This document shows, one piece after another, positions 24,712 to 34,000 of a DNA stretch of 38,095 bases; position 1 is the stretch's first letter; every line of letters begins with the position of its first letter. A program made the position numbers and the translations under genes. The stretch comes from Paludibacteraceae bacterium. GTDB lineage: Bacteria > Bacteroidota > Bacteroidia > Bacteroidales > Paludibacteraceae. Where the stretch lies: contig JAGCWQ010000195.1 in the NCBI GenBank assembly GCA_017961765.1, forward strand, positions 1-38,095. Direction: 5' to 3'. Below the pieces are notes generated by a model that searched no databases, was not told where the DNA came from, and saw nothing but the letters and a program-made list of their open reading frames with translations.

Positions 24712-24742
24712 TTTACTTTGTAGATAAAAATTCTTAACTTTG
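24712..24742 (+). promoter_or_regulatory. Promoter of rsmA
   Basis: TTTA (24712-24715), 19 bases, TAACTTTG (24735-24742). The -7 element is perfect and the -33 matches 3/4. The start site near 24748 gives a leader of about 140 bases. Confidence 0.6.
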
Positions 24743-24887
24743 TCGAGTTAATTCGTTTTCTGCAAGTTGCAGTTTTCGTTTTTTATGGAGATTTTAAGGA
24801 GGTTGAGGCTTCCGACTGATTAAAAATGGGGTTTGCCGGAGTTTCGGTTCGGCTGATTCTGTAAAAGACTAAGGAGTAAAATGGATT

Positions 24888-25673
24888 ATGATAGTTACGC
24901 CCAAGAAGTTCTTAGGGCAACACTTTTTGAAGGACCTCAATATTGCCCGCAGCATTGCTGAAAGTTTGGAGATAACAAAGCCTACGAAGGTTTTGGAAAT
25001 TGGTCCGGGAATGGGAGTCTTGACCCAGTTCCTTTTACAAAATGAGAATATAGATTTGCAGGTCGTGGAATTGGACCGGGAGTCCGTGGCCTACCTGCAT
25101 GAGAATTTCCCTGCATTGGAGGGCCGTGTGATAGAGGGAGATTTCCTCAAGATGGACCTTTCTAAATTGTATGGGGAGGGCGATTTGTTTGTGATAGGCA
25201 ATTATCCCTATAATATTTCAAGCCAGATTTTTTTTAAGGTGTTGGCCAATCGGGACCATATTCCCGTTTGCTCCGGTATGATACAGAAGGAGGTGGCGGA
25301 ACGTATTGCCGCTGCTCCCGGTTCGAAAGCCTATGGTATATTGAGTGTGTTGTTGCAGGCTTTCTATGATATTGAATATTTGTTCACTGTCCACGAGTAT
25401 GTGTTCGACCCGCCTCCGAAGGTGAAGTCGGCGGTGATAAGGATGAAGCGTAATTCTGTCTCCAAGTTGGATTGTGACGAGACGTTGTTTGCTCAGGTGG
25501 TAAAGACGGGCTTTAACCAGCGGCGGAAGATGATGCGCAACTCCCTGCAACCCATCTTGGGCAAGGACAATCCAGTTTATCAGTTGCCTCTGTTTACGAA
25601 GCGTCCGGAACAGTTGAGCGTGGCGGATTTCGTGGAATTGACGAATATCGTGGCGAAGAACAAGGTTCCTTAA
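24888..25673 (+). CDS. rsmA: 16S rRNA (adenine1518/1519-N6)-dimethyltransferase
   Basis: The 261-residue protein (also called KsgA) dimethylates two adjacent adenines in the last helix of 16S rRNA late in 30S assembly. It opens with KKFLGQHFLKD. The SAM site VLEIGPGMGVLTQ is followed by VVELDRE, and the catalytic motif GNYPYNIS is at about 104-111. Next come FDPPPKVKSAV and GFNQRRKMMRNSL, the RNA-facing C-terminal motif. Length and start agree with the family. The CorA gene follows 94 bases downstream on the same strand. Confidence 0.97.
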   Translation: MIVTPKKFLGQHFLKDLNIARSIAESLEITKPTKVLEIGPGMGVLTQFLLQNENIDLQVVELDRESVAYLHENFPALEGRVIEGDFLKMDLSKLYGEGDLFVIGNYPYNISSQIFFKVLANRDHIPVCSGMIQKEVAERIAAAPGSKAYGILSVLLQAFYDIEYLFTVHEYVFDPPPKVKSAVIRMKRNSVSKLDCDETLFAQVVKTGFNQRRKMMRNSLQPILGKDNPVYQLPLFTKRPEQLSVADFVELTNIVAKNKVP

Positions 25674-25767
25674 TCAGTCCGTAGGCAGAATGCCCCGACT
25701 CAATCCTTGTCGCAGAGTTGGAATCTTGTGTTAGTGAACCGATTTATTTATTTTATTCAGAAGTGAA

Positions 25768-26721
25768 ATGAGACCTTCGGAAGTTAAATTATTCTATGTC
25801 GAGAATGGCCGGCTAAAGATTGCAAAGGATATTAATATATTGAAGACTGTTCCCTTGAGCAACTTCGTTTGGGTGGATCTAAACAACGTAACCCCAGAGA
25901 CGGAGTCTGAATTGGAGCAGTTCTTGAAGATTTACATACAAGAGGAGGAGGAGATCGAAGAGATTGAGATTTCATCCCGTTTCATCGAAACGGAAGACAC
26001 GTTGGTGGCCAACTCCAATTTCTTGTTGGATTCCTACGAGAAGGAGCCAGTCTCTTTCATCTTGAAAAACGGAATATTGGTCTCCGTGCGTGACACGAAT
26101 CTGAAGTCGTTCGACGAGACCATTAAGAAGATGTTCGCCAATTCCAAAATCTATCCTACGGGCTACCATATATTTGTCGCCCTATTGGAGACCCGTGTCG
26201 AGTATGATGCTGACATGATTGAGGATGCGACCTCGGAGATTAGTCGCTTGAGTAAGAAGTTGACCATAGCGGGCTCTGTCAACGAGGATGACCTGTTGGA
26301 GATTAAGAACCTGCAGGAAAAGACTATGCACCTGCGGGAGAATATCATCGACAAGCATCGTGTGGTTTCCAGCGTGATGCGTAGTGATTTGATCCCTGAC
26401 GAGTTGAAACCTCGTTTGGGTTTGGTGATTAAGGATATTAATTCTTTGATTGAGCATACTAAGTTCGGATTCGAGCGTCTGGACTATTTGCAGGATACGT
26501 TCTTGGGTTTGGTCAACATCGAGCAGAATAAGATTATCAAGATATTCACAGTCGTATCCGTTATCTTTTTGCCTCCTACACTCATCGCCAGCATGTATGG
26601 CATGAACTTCAAATATATGCCGGAACTGGAATGGAAATATGGTTATTTGTTCTCCATATTACTTATGATTCTGTGTTCGGCCCTGACCTTGTTCATCTTC
26701 AAAAAGAAGAAGTGGCTGTAG
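25768..26721 (+). CDS. corA: CorA-family divalent cation (Mg2+) transporter
   Basis: The 317-residue protein has a cytoplasmic alpha/beta and long-helix funnel domain (1 to about 250). Two C-terminal membrane helices follow (about 255-277 and 293-311). The signature GMN is Gly278-Met279-Asn280 in ASMYGMNF. The tail is basic (FKKKKWL). It forms a pentameric channel in the inner membrane for Mg2+ or a similar ion. The acidic stretch EEEEIEEIEI near 55-65 is in the regulatory domain. The ion specificity (Mg, Co, Zn) cannot be told from this sequence. Confidence 0.94.
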   Translation: MRPSEVKLFYVENGRLKIAKDINILKTVPLSNFVWVDLNNVTPETESELEQFLKIYIQEEEEIEEIEISSRFIETEDTLVANSNFLLDSYEKEPVSFILKNGILVSVRDTNLKSFDETIKKMFANSKIYPTGYHIFVALLETRVEYDADMIEDATSEISRLSKKLTIAGSVNEDDLLEIKNLQEKTMHLRENIIDKHRVVSSVMRSDLIPDELKPRLGLVIKDINSLIEHTKFGFERLDYLQDTFLGLVNIEQNKIIKIFTVVSVIFLPPTLIASMYGMNFKYMPELEWKYGYLFSILLMILCSALTLFIFKKKKWL

Positions 26722-26723
26722 GA

Positions 26724-26761
26724 AATTAAGAGTTAAGAATTAAAAGTTAAGAGTTAAGAAT
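26724..26761 (+). repeat. Interspersed AT-rich heptad repeat, copies 2 and 3
   Basis: AATTAAGAGTTAAGAATT at 26724-26741 is identical to 5683-5700. A near copy follows at once (26744-26761). The unit is TTAAGA(G/A). Confidence 0.6.
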
Positions 26762-26791
26762 TGTAGTTCTTGCTATAGTTTCTGGTTTTAA

Positions 26792-27691
26792 ATGAATGAT
26801 ATGCGTAATCTGACATTGTTTATTTTTAGTGCGGTTCTTCTCTTGGCCACCTCTTCGGTCAAGGCAGGGGTGAAGGCTGTCGGTGACGATACTGCGCCTG
26901 AATCGTCAGCACCTCGTTATAATTACAGTTTGACGAATAGGGCTGTCACTCTTTCTATGGGTTCTTGGAGAGCCTACGATTCCTATTTGTCCCCTTTGCT
27001 TTATAAGGGTTCGGGTCTCAAACTGATGGACGAACGTCTGAAGATGATGACGAAGAATTATGATAAGTTGAGTCGTTATTCGGAGACAAATCTTTCCTTC
27101 GCTTCGTTATGGAATCCGGCTGAGACGGCAAGCATGATGTATTTTACGGTTGAGGGTGTTACGGGTGCCCACTATCATCTTCGTCCTGCCAAGAATTTTA
27201 ACGTTTTGGTGGGAAGTTTGATCAACCTTGAATTGGGTGCTCGTTATAATTCGGTCAACCAGAACAATCCGATCTCTATGGTTTTCGATGCCAATATGTG
27301 GGCTTCCGCCATGTGCTATTATCATATTCATTTGAAAAATAGGACTTTGACGTTCCGAGACCATTTCTCTTTGCCGTTTGTCGGTGTGATGTTCTCTCCA
27401 AATTATAAGCAAACTTATTATGAGATATTCTCATTGGGTAATTATGACGGGGTCTTCCCTGTGACGTCGTTCGGTACCCGTTGGCAGTGGCGTAATAAAT
27501 TCTCGTTCGACTTGCCTGCAAACTTCTGCACCTTCCGTTTCGGTGTCTTGGCTGAACGTGCGGTGACGGAGGTCAACAACTTGGAAACAAGGACGATGAA
27601 CGTCTCCGCAATGCTTGGTGTGGTTTATAACTTTAATACGTTCAAGGGCAATCAGAAGATTCCTGCGGATTATAGAAACCCTATCGAATAG
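26792..27691 (+). CDS. Putative envelope protein, probable outer-membrane beta-barrel (DUF3316-like)
   Basis: The 299-residue protein has a signal peptide (MRNLTLFIFSAVLLLATSSVKA; cleavage near residue 25). The rest is rich in aromatic residues and alternating polar-hydrophobic strands, for example YHLRPAKNFNVLVGSLINLELGARYN and FCFRFGVLAERAV-type segments ending MLGVVYNF. That pattern fits an outer-membrane barrel. I think DUF3316 is the closest family but cannot confirm it. ATG 26792 and ATG 26801 are both plausible starts. It sits between CorA and an S41 lipoprotein; no functional link is evident. Confidence 0.65.
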   Translation: MNDMRNLTLFIFSAVLLLATSSVKAGVKAVGDDTAPESSAPRYNYSLTNRAVTLSMGSWRAYDSYLSPLLYKGSGLKLMDERLKMMTKNYDKLSRYSETNLSFASLWNPAETASMMYFTVEGVTGAHYHLRPAKNFNVLVGSLINLELGARYNSVNQNNPISMVFDANMWASAMCYYHIHLKNRTLTFRDHFSLPFVGVMFSPNYKQTYYEIFSLGNYDGVFPVTSFGTRWQWRNKFSFDLPANFCTFRFGVLAERAVTEVNNLETRTMNVSAMLGVVYNFNTFKGNQKIPADYRNPIE

Positions 27692-27725
27692 TAGGACAAG
27701 CATTTTTTTAGTAAATAGAAAACAA

Positions 27726-27777
27726 TGGGTCTAATTAGGAACAATCGGAAACGTTGCGAGGTTAGGAGGCAGACCCA
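27726..27777 (+). other. Structured leader upstream of the S41 lipoprotein
   Basis: TGGGTCT (27726-27732) pairs perfectly with AGACCCA (27771-27777). Inside, CAA-T-CG and CGTTG close a GAAA tetraloop (27742-27755). No T-run follows. The element ends 19 bases before the start codon and could be a regulatory leader. Confidence 0.45.
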
Positions 27778-27796
27778 CTTTAATAGTTTGTGAAGT

Positions 27797-28858
27797 ATGA
27801 AAGGTAATATTTCTCATAGATGTTTTAAGTTCGGATCTTATTTGGTCGGACTTTCCATGGCTTTGTTTTCCTTCTCTTCTTGTGATAAGGATTTGGAGGT
27901 GGGTAGTACCAACAATGCGGTGGAGAATTTTGATATGCTTTGGAAGGTAGTGGATGAAAACTACTGCTTCTTCGAATATAAGAAGGATAGCATCAAGGAT
28001 TGGGACGATGTGTACCGTGAGTATTTGCCGATAGTGAAGAAGTGCCGCACGAAGACGGAACTTTTCTATGTCTTTGCCGACGTGTTGAACGAATTGAAGG
28101 ACGGCCATGTCAACTTGATCTCTTCGTTTGACGTCTCTCGCTACGACATTCAAGGTGATCATCTCGATAATTATGATAGCAAGATTATTCGTAAGGACCA
28201 CTATTTGGGTAAGAATTATAAGACGGCCGGTGGTTTGAAATATAAACTTTTGGAAGAGGGGATTGGCTATATTGCCTATACGGATTTCTCCAACTCCTTT
28301 ACGGACGACAATTTGGATTATGTCCTGAAATATTTCGCCTACGCAGACGGTATTATCATTGATGTCCGCAATAATGGGGGTGGTTATGCAGATTTGGTAG
28401 ATGTTTTTGCTTCTCGCTTTGCGAAAAAGAGAACGCTTGTAGGTTATTGGCAGCATAAGACGGGCAAGGGACATTCTGATTTGTCTGAGCCAGATCCTCA
28501 TTATCTTGAGCCTGCCGATGAAGACAATATCTCTTTTTACGGCAAGGTGGCTTTGTTGACGAATCGCAACTGCTATAGTGCAACGAACGATTTTGTCCAG
28601 ACGATGAAGGCTTTGCCGAATGTCATGCAGTTTGGTGACCGGACGGGAGGTGGTGCAGGTATGCCGATGTCAAGCGAGTTGCCGATAGGGTGGAGTTTCC
28701 GCCTTTCAGTCTCCCCATATATGGATATTCACAAGAAGTATACGGAATTCGGTATTGATCCAGACGTGCGTGTGGATATGTTGGATGCGGACGCAGCTAA
28801 AGGTTATGATACGATAATTGAGGAAGCTCGTAAGTGGATCAAAACGAAAGGTAATTGA
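27797..28858 (+). CDS. S41 family peptidase, lipoprotein
   Basis: The 353-residue protein has a lipoprotein signal peptide with Cys29 in LFSFSSCDKD. The aspartates after the Cys resemble retention patterns rather than an export signal. The N-terminal helical region (about 40-100, NFDMLWKVVDENYCFF) and the S41 core follow, with the nucleophile Ser261 in NCYSATND, VRNNGGG and the GDRTGGGAG loop. No PDZ domain is evident between them. It is a C-terminal-processing or tricorn-like serine protease of the cell envelope; the substrate is unknown. This compact form is common in Bacteroidota. Confidence 0.9.
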   Translation: MKGNISHRCFKFGSYLVGLSMALFSFSSCDKDLEVGSTNNAVENFDMLWKVVDENYCFFEYKKDSIKDWDDVYREYLPIVKKCRTKTELFYVFADVLNELKDGHVNLISSFDVSRYDIQGDHLDNYDSKIIRKDHYLGKNYKTAGGLKYKLLEEGIGYIAYTDFSNSFTDDNLDYVLKYFAYADGIIIDVRNNGGGYADLVDVFASRFAKKRTLVGYWQHKTGKGHSDLSEPDPHYLEPADEDNISFYGKVALLTNRNCYSATNDFVQTMKALPNVMQFGDRTGGGAGMPMSSELPIGWSFRLSVSPYMDIHKKYTEFGIDPDVRVDMLDADAAKGYDTIIEEARKWIKTKGN

Positions 28859-28941
28859 TAGTAACTGTTAGGCTTGGTTGGGCTTTTTATAGGTGTGCCC
28901 AATTCAAAATTCATAATACAGATTCCTAATTTTCAAAGGTT

Positions 28942-29532
28942 ATGTTGCAAGTCGGTGAGACGATTGTGAGTTTCGATATGTTGGAGAAGGCTTTTATTTG
29001 TGACCTCTCCGCGTGTAAGGGACAATGTTGTGTGGAGGGCGATTCCGGCGCACCGTTGGAAGAAGAGGAGGTCGAGATTATCAAGAACCTTCTTCCTGTG
29101 ATATGGGATGATTTGTCTGATAAGGCAAAGGCTGTTATCGAAGAGCAAGGTGTGGCTTATCGTGACATTGAAGGGGATTTGGTCACTTCCATCGTCGGTG
29201 TTGGCGAGTGCGTCTTTTCCTATGTGGACGAAGAGGAAAATTGCAAATGTGCCATAGAAAAGGCTTGTCGGGAAGGAAAGACGGATTTCTACAAACCTAT
29301 CTCTTGCCATCTCTACCCAGTCCGTTTGGGAAAGTATGCCACCTATACTGCTGTTAATTTTCACAAGTGGAAAGTTTGCAAGGCAGCTTTTGAATTAGGC
29401 AAAGCGAAGGGAGTCCCTGTCTATCAATTCCTGAAGGAACCGCTTATCCGAAAGTTTGGCGAAGATTGGTATGCCGAGTTGGAGTTGGCGGCGGAAGAAT
29501 TGTATAAGAGCGGAATGGTGAAGCGACCATAA
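28942..29532 (+). CDS. DUF3109 family cysteine-rich protein
   Basis: The 196-residue cytoplasmic protein has many conserved cysteines: Cys20, Cys25, Cys29 and Cys30 in CDLSACKGQCC, then GECVF, CKCAIEKAC, SCHLYPVR and KVCKAAF. The arrangement suggests a metal or Fe-S site related to zinc/iron-chelating CxxCxxCC proteins. Its function is unknown. The M16 peptidase gene follows after 15 bases, so the two are probably co-transcribed. A weak 6-bp stem (TTGGGC/GCCCAA, 28878-28902) lies just upstream. Confidence 0.9.
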   Translation: MLQVGETIVSFDMLEKAFICDLSACKGQCCVEGDSGAPLEEEEVEIIKNLLPVIWDDLSDKAKAVIEEQGVAYRDIEGDLVTSIVGVGECVFSYVDEEENCKCAIEKACREGKTDFYKPISCHLYPVRLGKYATYTAVNFHKWKVCKAAFELGKAKGVPVYQFLKEPLIRKFGEDWYAELELAAEELYKSGMVKRP

Positions 29533-29547
29533 ATATAAGGTGAGGAT

Positions 29548-30774
29548 ATGGAGAGTCCGATTGAAAAACTGACGCTTGCTAATGGCATCCGGGTGGTGCA
29601 CAAGCCTGACTTGAGTCCAGTCTCTTATTGTGGCATTGCCATCAATGTCGGTACGCGCGATGAGGAGGAGAAGGAGTCGGGTATGGCTCATTTTATTGAG
29701 CACATGCTTTTTAAGGGAACGGAGAAACGCCGTTCGTGGCATATCCTGAATCGGCTTGAAAATGTGGGAGGCGAGTTGAATGCCTATACGACGAAGGAGG
29801 AGACCTTCGTTTATGCCACGGTGCTCTCTGCCGATTTTGAGCGGGCAATGGAGTTGTGTGCGGACATTGTATTCCATTCGGTTTTTCCCCAGTCAGAGAT
29901 TGAGAAGGAGGTGGATGTAATCATTGATGAGATCAACTCCTATAATGATACGCCGTCGGAACTCATTTTCGATGATTTTGAAAATATGGTTTTTGCCGGT
30001 CATCCGTTGGGTAGGAATATATTGGGCGATGCGGATGTGTTGAGGCGTTATACGACGAAGGATGCCCTCCGTTTCGTGAAGCGTAATTATTCTACCGACC
30101 AAATCGTTTTCTTCTCTTTGGGTGATGTGCCTTTCAAAAAGATTGCCCATTGGGCGGAACGTTATTTTGGCGATGTTCCTGCCTCGCATTCTCATGCCCG
30201 TCGGGTAGCGCCTTCCATCTATATGCCATCCAACAAGGTGATAGATAAGGGAACGCATCAGGCGCATGTCGTTTATGGCGGACGAGCCTACAAACTATCG
30301 GACGAACGACGTTTGACGCTTTATCTCTTGAATAACATCTTGGGCGGTCCTGGTATGAACAGCCGTTTGAATGTGGCCTTGCGGGAGCGGAACGGTATTG
30401 CCTATAATGTGGAGTCGAATTTCACCTCCTATTCCGATTCGGGCATTCTCTCCATCTATTTCGGTACCGATTCCAAGAATCTGGAGCGTAGTTGCCATTT
30501 GGTCTTGAACGAGTTGAAGAAGCTCAGGACGGAACGGTTTACCGACCTGCAGTTGCAGAAGGCTAAAAAACAGTTGATATGCCAGTTGTCCATATCCCAA
30601 GAGAGCAAGGAGTCACTCTCTTTGAATGTCGGAAAGAGTTTCCTCTATTTTGATAAGTTTGAATGTATGGAGGATGTCTGTCGTTATTTGGATAAGGTTT
30701 CTGCTTCCGATGTCTTGGAGGTGGCAAACGAAATTTTGGACGAGGATCAGTTGTCTTCCTTAATATATATGTAG
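29548..30774 (+). CDS. M16 family (insulinase/processing) zinc metallopeptidase
   Basis: The 408-residue protein has the inverted zinc motif HFIEH (His48, Glu51, His52) and the third ligand Glu128 in EVDVIIDE. The C-terminal half holds the inactive M16_C domain with GGPGMNSRLNVALRERNGIAYN. No signal peptide is seen, so this is the short cytoplasmic form similar to Bacillus YmxG/MlpA. It likely degrades or processes peptides. It starts 15 bases after the DUF3109 gene. The product ends SSLIYM, close to the usual length for the short form. Confidence 0.93.
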   Translation: MESPIEKLTLANGIRVVHKPDLSPVSYCGIAINVGTRDEEEKESGMAHFIEHMLFKGTEKRRSWHILNRLENVGGELNAYTTKEETFVYATVLSADFERAMELCADIVFHSVFPQSEIEKEVDVIIDEINSYNDTPSELIFDDFENMVFAGHPLGRNILGDADVLRRYTTKDALRFVKRNYSTDQIVFFSLGDVPFKKIAHWAERYFGDVPASHSHARRVAPSIYMPSNKVIDKGTHQAHVVYGGRAYKLSDERRLTLYLLNNILGGPGMNSRLNVALRERNGIAYNVESNFTSYSDSGILSIYFGTDSKNLERSCHLVLNELKKLRTERFTDLQLQKAKKQLICQLSISQESKESLSLNVGKSFLYFDKFECMEDVCRYLDKVSASDVLEVANEILDEDQLSSLIYM

Positions 30775-31098
30775 TGCGCTAAGGGTTATAAAATCTCTTT
30801 CTTCAGAGCCATTGTCTTTTAATTTGACATTAATTTGCCTCTTCGAGATTCATTTTTGGTGTTGTTCATTTGTGAAAAACGTCTGTTCGTTGAAAAATCG
30901 TAAAAAATAGAATTGAAATTATGGCTTTTGTCGAATAATTGGTCATCTTTGTAGTAAGTGAACAATTTGAGAGTGAACCATTGTATTTGTGCGGAAGTTG
31001 TTGTAGTATTGACTTATTGAAATTGTTTGAATAGTTTATCTCTCTTCTCCTTGTGGCACTTTATAATAGGGTTGTTTTCAAATTTTAAATTAAGCATT
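30775..31098. other. Intergenic region upstream of the giant T9SS cargo gene
   Basis: These 324 AT-rich bases hold no supported ORF. The best -7 candidates, CATCTTTG (30944-30951) and TGTATTTG (30982-30989), each have one mismatch and no -33 at proper spacing. Control by another sigma factor or an activator is possible. Confidence 0.4.
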
Positions 31099-34000
31099 AT
31101 GGCCTTAAATCGTGGTGTCTTGAAGATAAATGGACACATCTTTTGTTTTTTACTTTCTTTTTTGTTTCTGAACAATGTTTTTGCTCAGAATAAGAACATT
31201 GACACTCCTAATTTGAGTTTCGAAAAAGGAAATTTGTCAGGGTGGAAACAGTACACGGGAGGTTTTTATTATGATAGTGTAAACGACGAGTATAAATTTC
31301 AGCCTTGGCAAGAAGTTTCAAATACGAACAGAATTTCGGTTGTGAATGGTTTTTCTGATTCAAGTGATCCTGTCATTCGATGCTGGGATTTCTTGACTAA
31401 TCCAGATGGTAAAACTACTGTTAGGATTGGTTCTACTGGTTTCCCAGAGAACAACAATGCGGGAGGCGGTAAACCTGCCGCTGCAGAGCGTCTTGTGTAT
31501 AAATTCACGGTGACGGAGAATACTACATTGTTTACATATTGTTTCGCTGCAGTTTTGCATTGTCCTGATTTGACTAGTGGCGCTAGAACAAGAGCCACTG
31601 CTGAGCATACGGGAGAGCAATTGCCTACATTTGCTATAGCTGTTACATTATTTGATCCTGTTTCGGGCTTAGACACGAAGTTGCCTTGTGGTGAGTTTAC
31701 TGTCAATGCGGATGGCCATAATGCGGATGGCCTTGAGTTGGTTGAGGACCAACCCGTTAAAACTTGTCGCGGTTCGGCGGATGCTAATAATGTCTCTCAA
31801 TATGCGTTCCGTCGTTGGACGTATGGTAATTTTGACTTGTCCAAACATATTGGCGAGGAAGTGACGATTGAAATAATTGTGCATGATTGCTTAAGAGAAA
31901 GCAATGGTGAGATAGGCCCTGGAGGACATCGTGCATACGGTTATTTCTGGGGAGAGACGCAGAAATTGGAGTTACAGGTGAAGAATTGCGGTTTGGATAC
32001 TGCACAAATCATCGCTCCTGCAGGTTTCGAATCTTACAAGTGGTCGCGTTCCGATAATTTGGGCGTGGAGACGGATAAGAATGATCCTGCGATTGCCCTT
32101 ATTCCTCCTGAATTGATCAAGGCTGGCGTAACCTATTCTTGTGAAGTGAACGACGTTACGGGATGTACGGCCATCACATTGAATACGAAACTTGATGAGG
32201 TGGGAGTCAATATTGATTTTGATACGCGTGATACCTGCGACGGTCGTGTCTTCTTTACGAATAAGACGGTTATTGAGGGTGATGAGATCGTGGGCTATTC
32301 ATGGGACTTCGGAGATGGCTCTTACTCTTCACTCCAGAATCCTGATTCCAAGTATATGGATCCGGGTGTCCACAATGTGGAGTTGACAGTCAAGACGAAG
32401 ATGGGTTGCACGAAATCGGATACGAAGAAAATCAACGTCCGGTATTTCCCTCACTTGAGGATTAGTGCGACCGATTCTGTTTGCTACGGAACGACGGTGG
32501 AGTTGACTGCTTTGGAGGCTTCCGTCGGTAGTAAGTTCCATTGGAGCACAGGCGATACGACGCAGACGGTCAAATATAAGATGAATAGTTCCCAAAATTT
32601 CGAATTGACGGTAGAGGATGAATATTACTGTTCCTATAAGGCAAACTATTGGATAGTAGTGAAACCGAGTGCCGAGTTTACTATCTTGGGATCTCAACGA
32701 GTCTGCTTGAACGATACGGTCGAACTGACAGCAAGAGCCTATACGGCGGAAGAAGACATAAAGTATCTGTGGAATACGGGTGCGGAGACGAGTGTCATGC
32801 GTGCACGTCCTTTGAAGGATAATGAGGAGTATTGGGTTACGGGTACCTATAAAAATGGTTGCCCTACGACGAAGAGTGTTTTCATTAAGCTCGATCCGTT
32901 GCCGGTCGTTTCGGTAACGAGTGAGGGACCTATATGTCAAGGCGAGACGACAAACTTGACGGCTAACGTGATCTCTTCCAACGGTCCTGTTACCTATGTG
33001 TGGGGGGATTTGTACAGCGGTAAGGAACGAACGGTCATGCCGGATACTACGACAACCTATACGGTGTCGTGCGTCGATTCATTGTCGTGCAAGTCTTTGC
33101 CTCAGTCAATCACGGTTAAGGTGAAGCCACTACCAGTATTGAAGATTACTGGAGACTCCGTCATTTGCGAGGGTCGGAGTGCGAAGATGACTGTGACGGG
33201 TGTTAGTTCCAATGTGCGTTGGTATGATGGTACGGAGGGAACGACGACCATCACTCGTGTGCCGACGCAGGATACAACCTATTGGGTGGAAGGTACTTCC
33301 AATGATTGTAAGGGCCGTGCGGAGTTTTTCGTGAAGTTGCTGAATACGCCGTATGTATGGATTGATGCTTCGACGTCGGTTCTTTGTAAGGGCGATTCGG
33401 CTGTTTTGCGTGCTAAGGGTGCTGATTCTTATAAGTGGAACAATTCGAGTGAAGCCGATTCTATTATTGTTTCCCCTTTCACTACCTCTGAATATTCAGT
33501 GATAGGAACGACGGAAGAGGGAGGCTGTGTCGGAACGGCAGACTTGAAGGTTGTTGTCAATGAGTCACCATCTTTGAAGTTGACGGGTGACGCTGCAGTC
33601 TGTGATGGCGATGTTGCCAAGGTGTCGGCCTCGGGTGCGAATGAATTCTTCTGGAGCAATAATGCGTATGGTCCTAACGTCTCTTTGATTATAACTCAGG
33701 ATGAGAAGTTGGATGTTCGAGGAGTGGATGCTAACGGATGCGAATCTACAGCCTCATGGACCATTACTAAAAAGGAGAAGCCAGTCCTCTCTTATACGGG
33801 AGATACGGCAGTTTGCTCCGGCTCCATTTTGACGATTACGGTGTCGGGTGCAAATACTTATTCATGGCATAATGGAAACGGAACCTCCGTCTTCAGCGAG
33901 ATCTTGACTGCGGATGAGGAGTTGAAGGTGACGGGTACTATCAACGGTTGCTCAACTGAGTTGTTAATCCCTGTCCGTACGTTGCCTGTGCCTTCCTTGT

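Larger units (their letters stand above)
24540..24887. other. Divergent regulatory region between the flippase operon and rsmA
   Basis: These 348 bases contain outward promoters on both strands. Two exact palindromes lie in the minus-strand leader (24577-24591 and 24613-24622). The plus-strand leader of rsmA is about 140 bases. No ORF is supported. Confidence 0.5.

Noticed and set aside
31027-31098. Longer N-terminus for the giant T9SS cargo
   Set aside because: It would put 24 extra residues before an already complete signal peptide that begins at ATG 31099.
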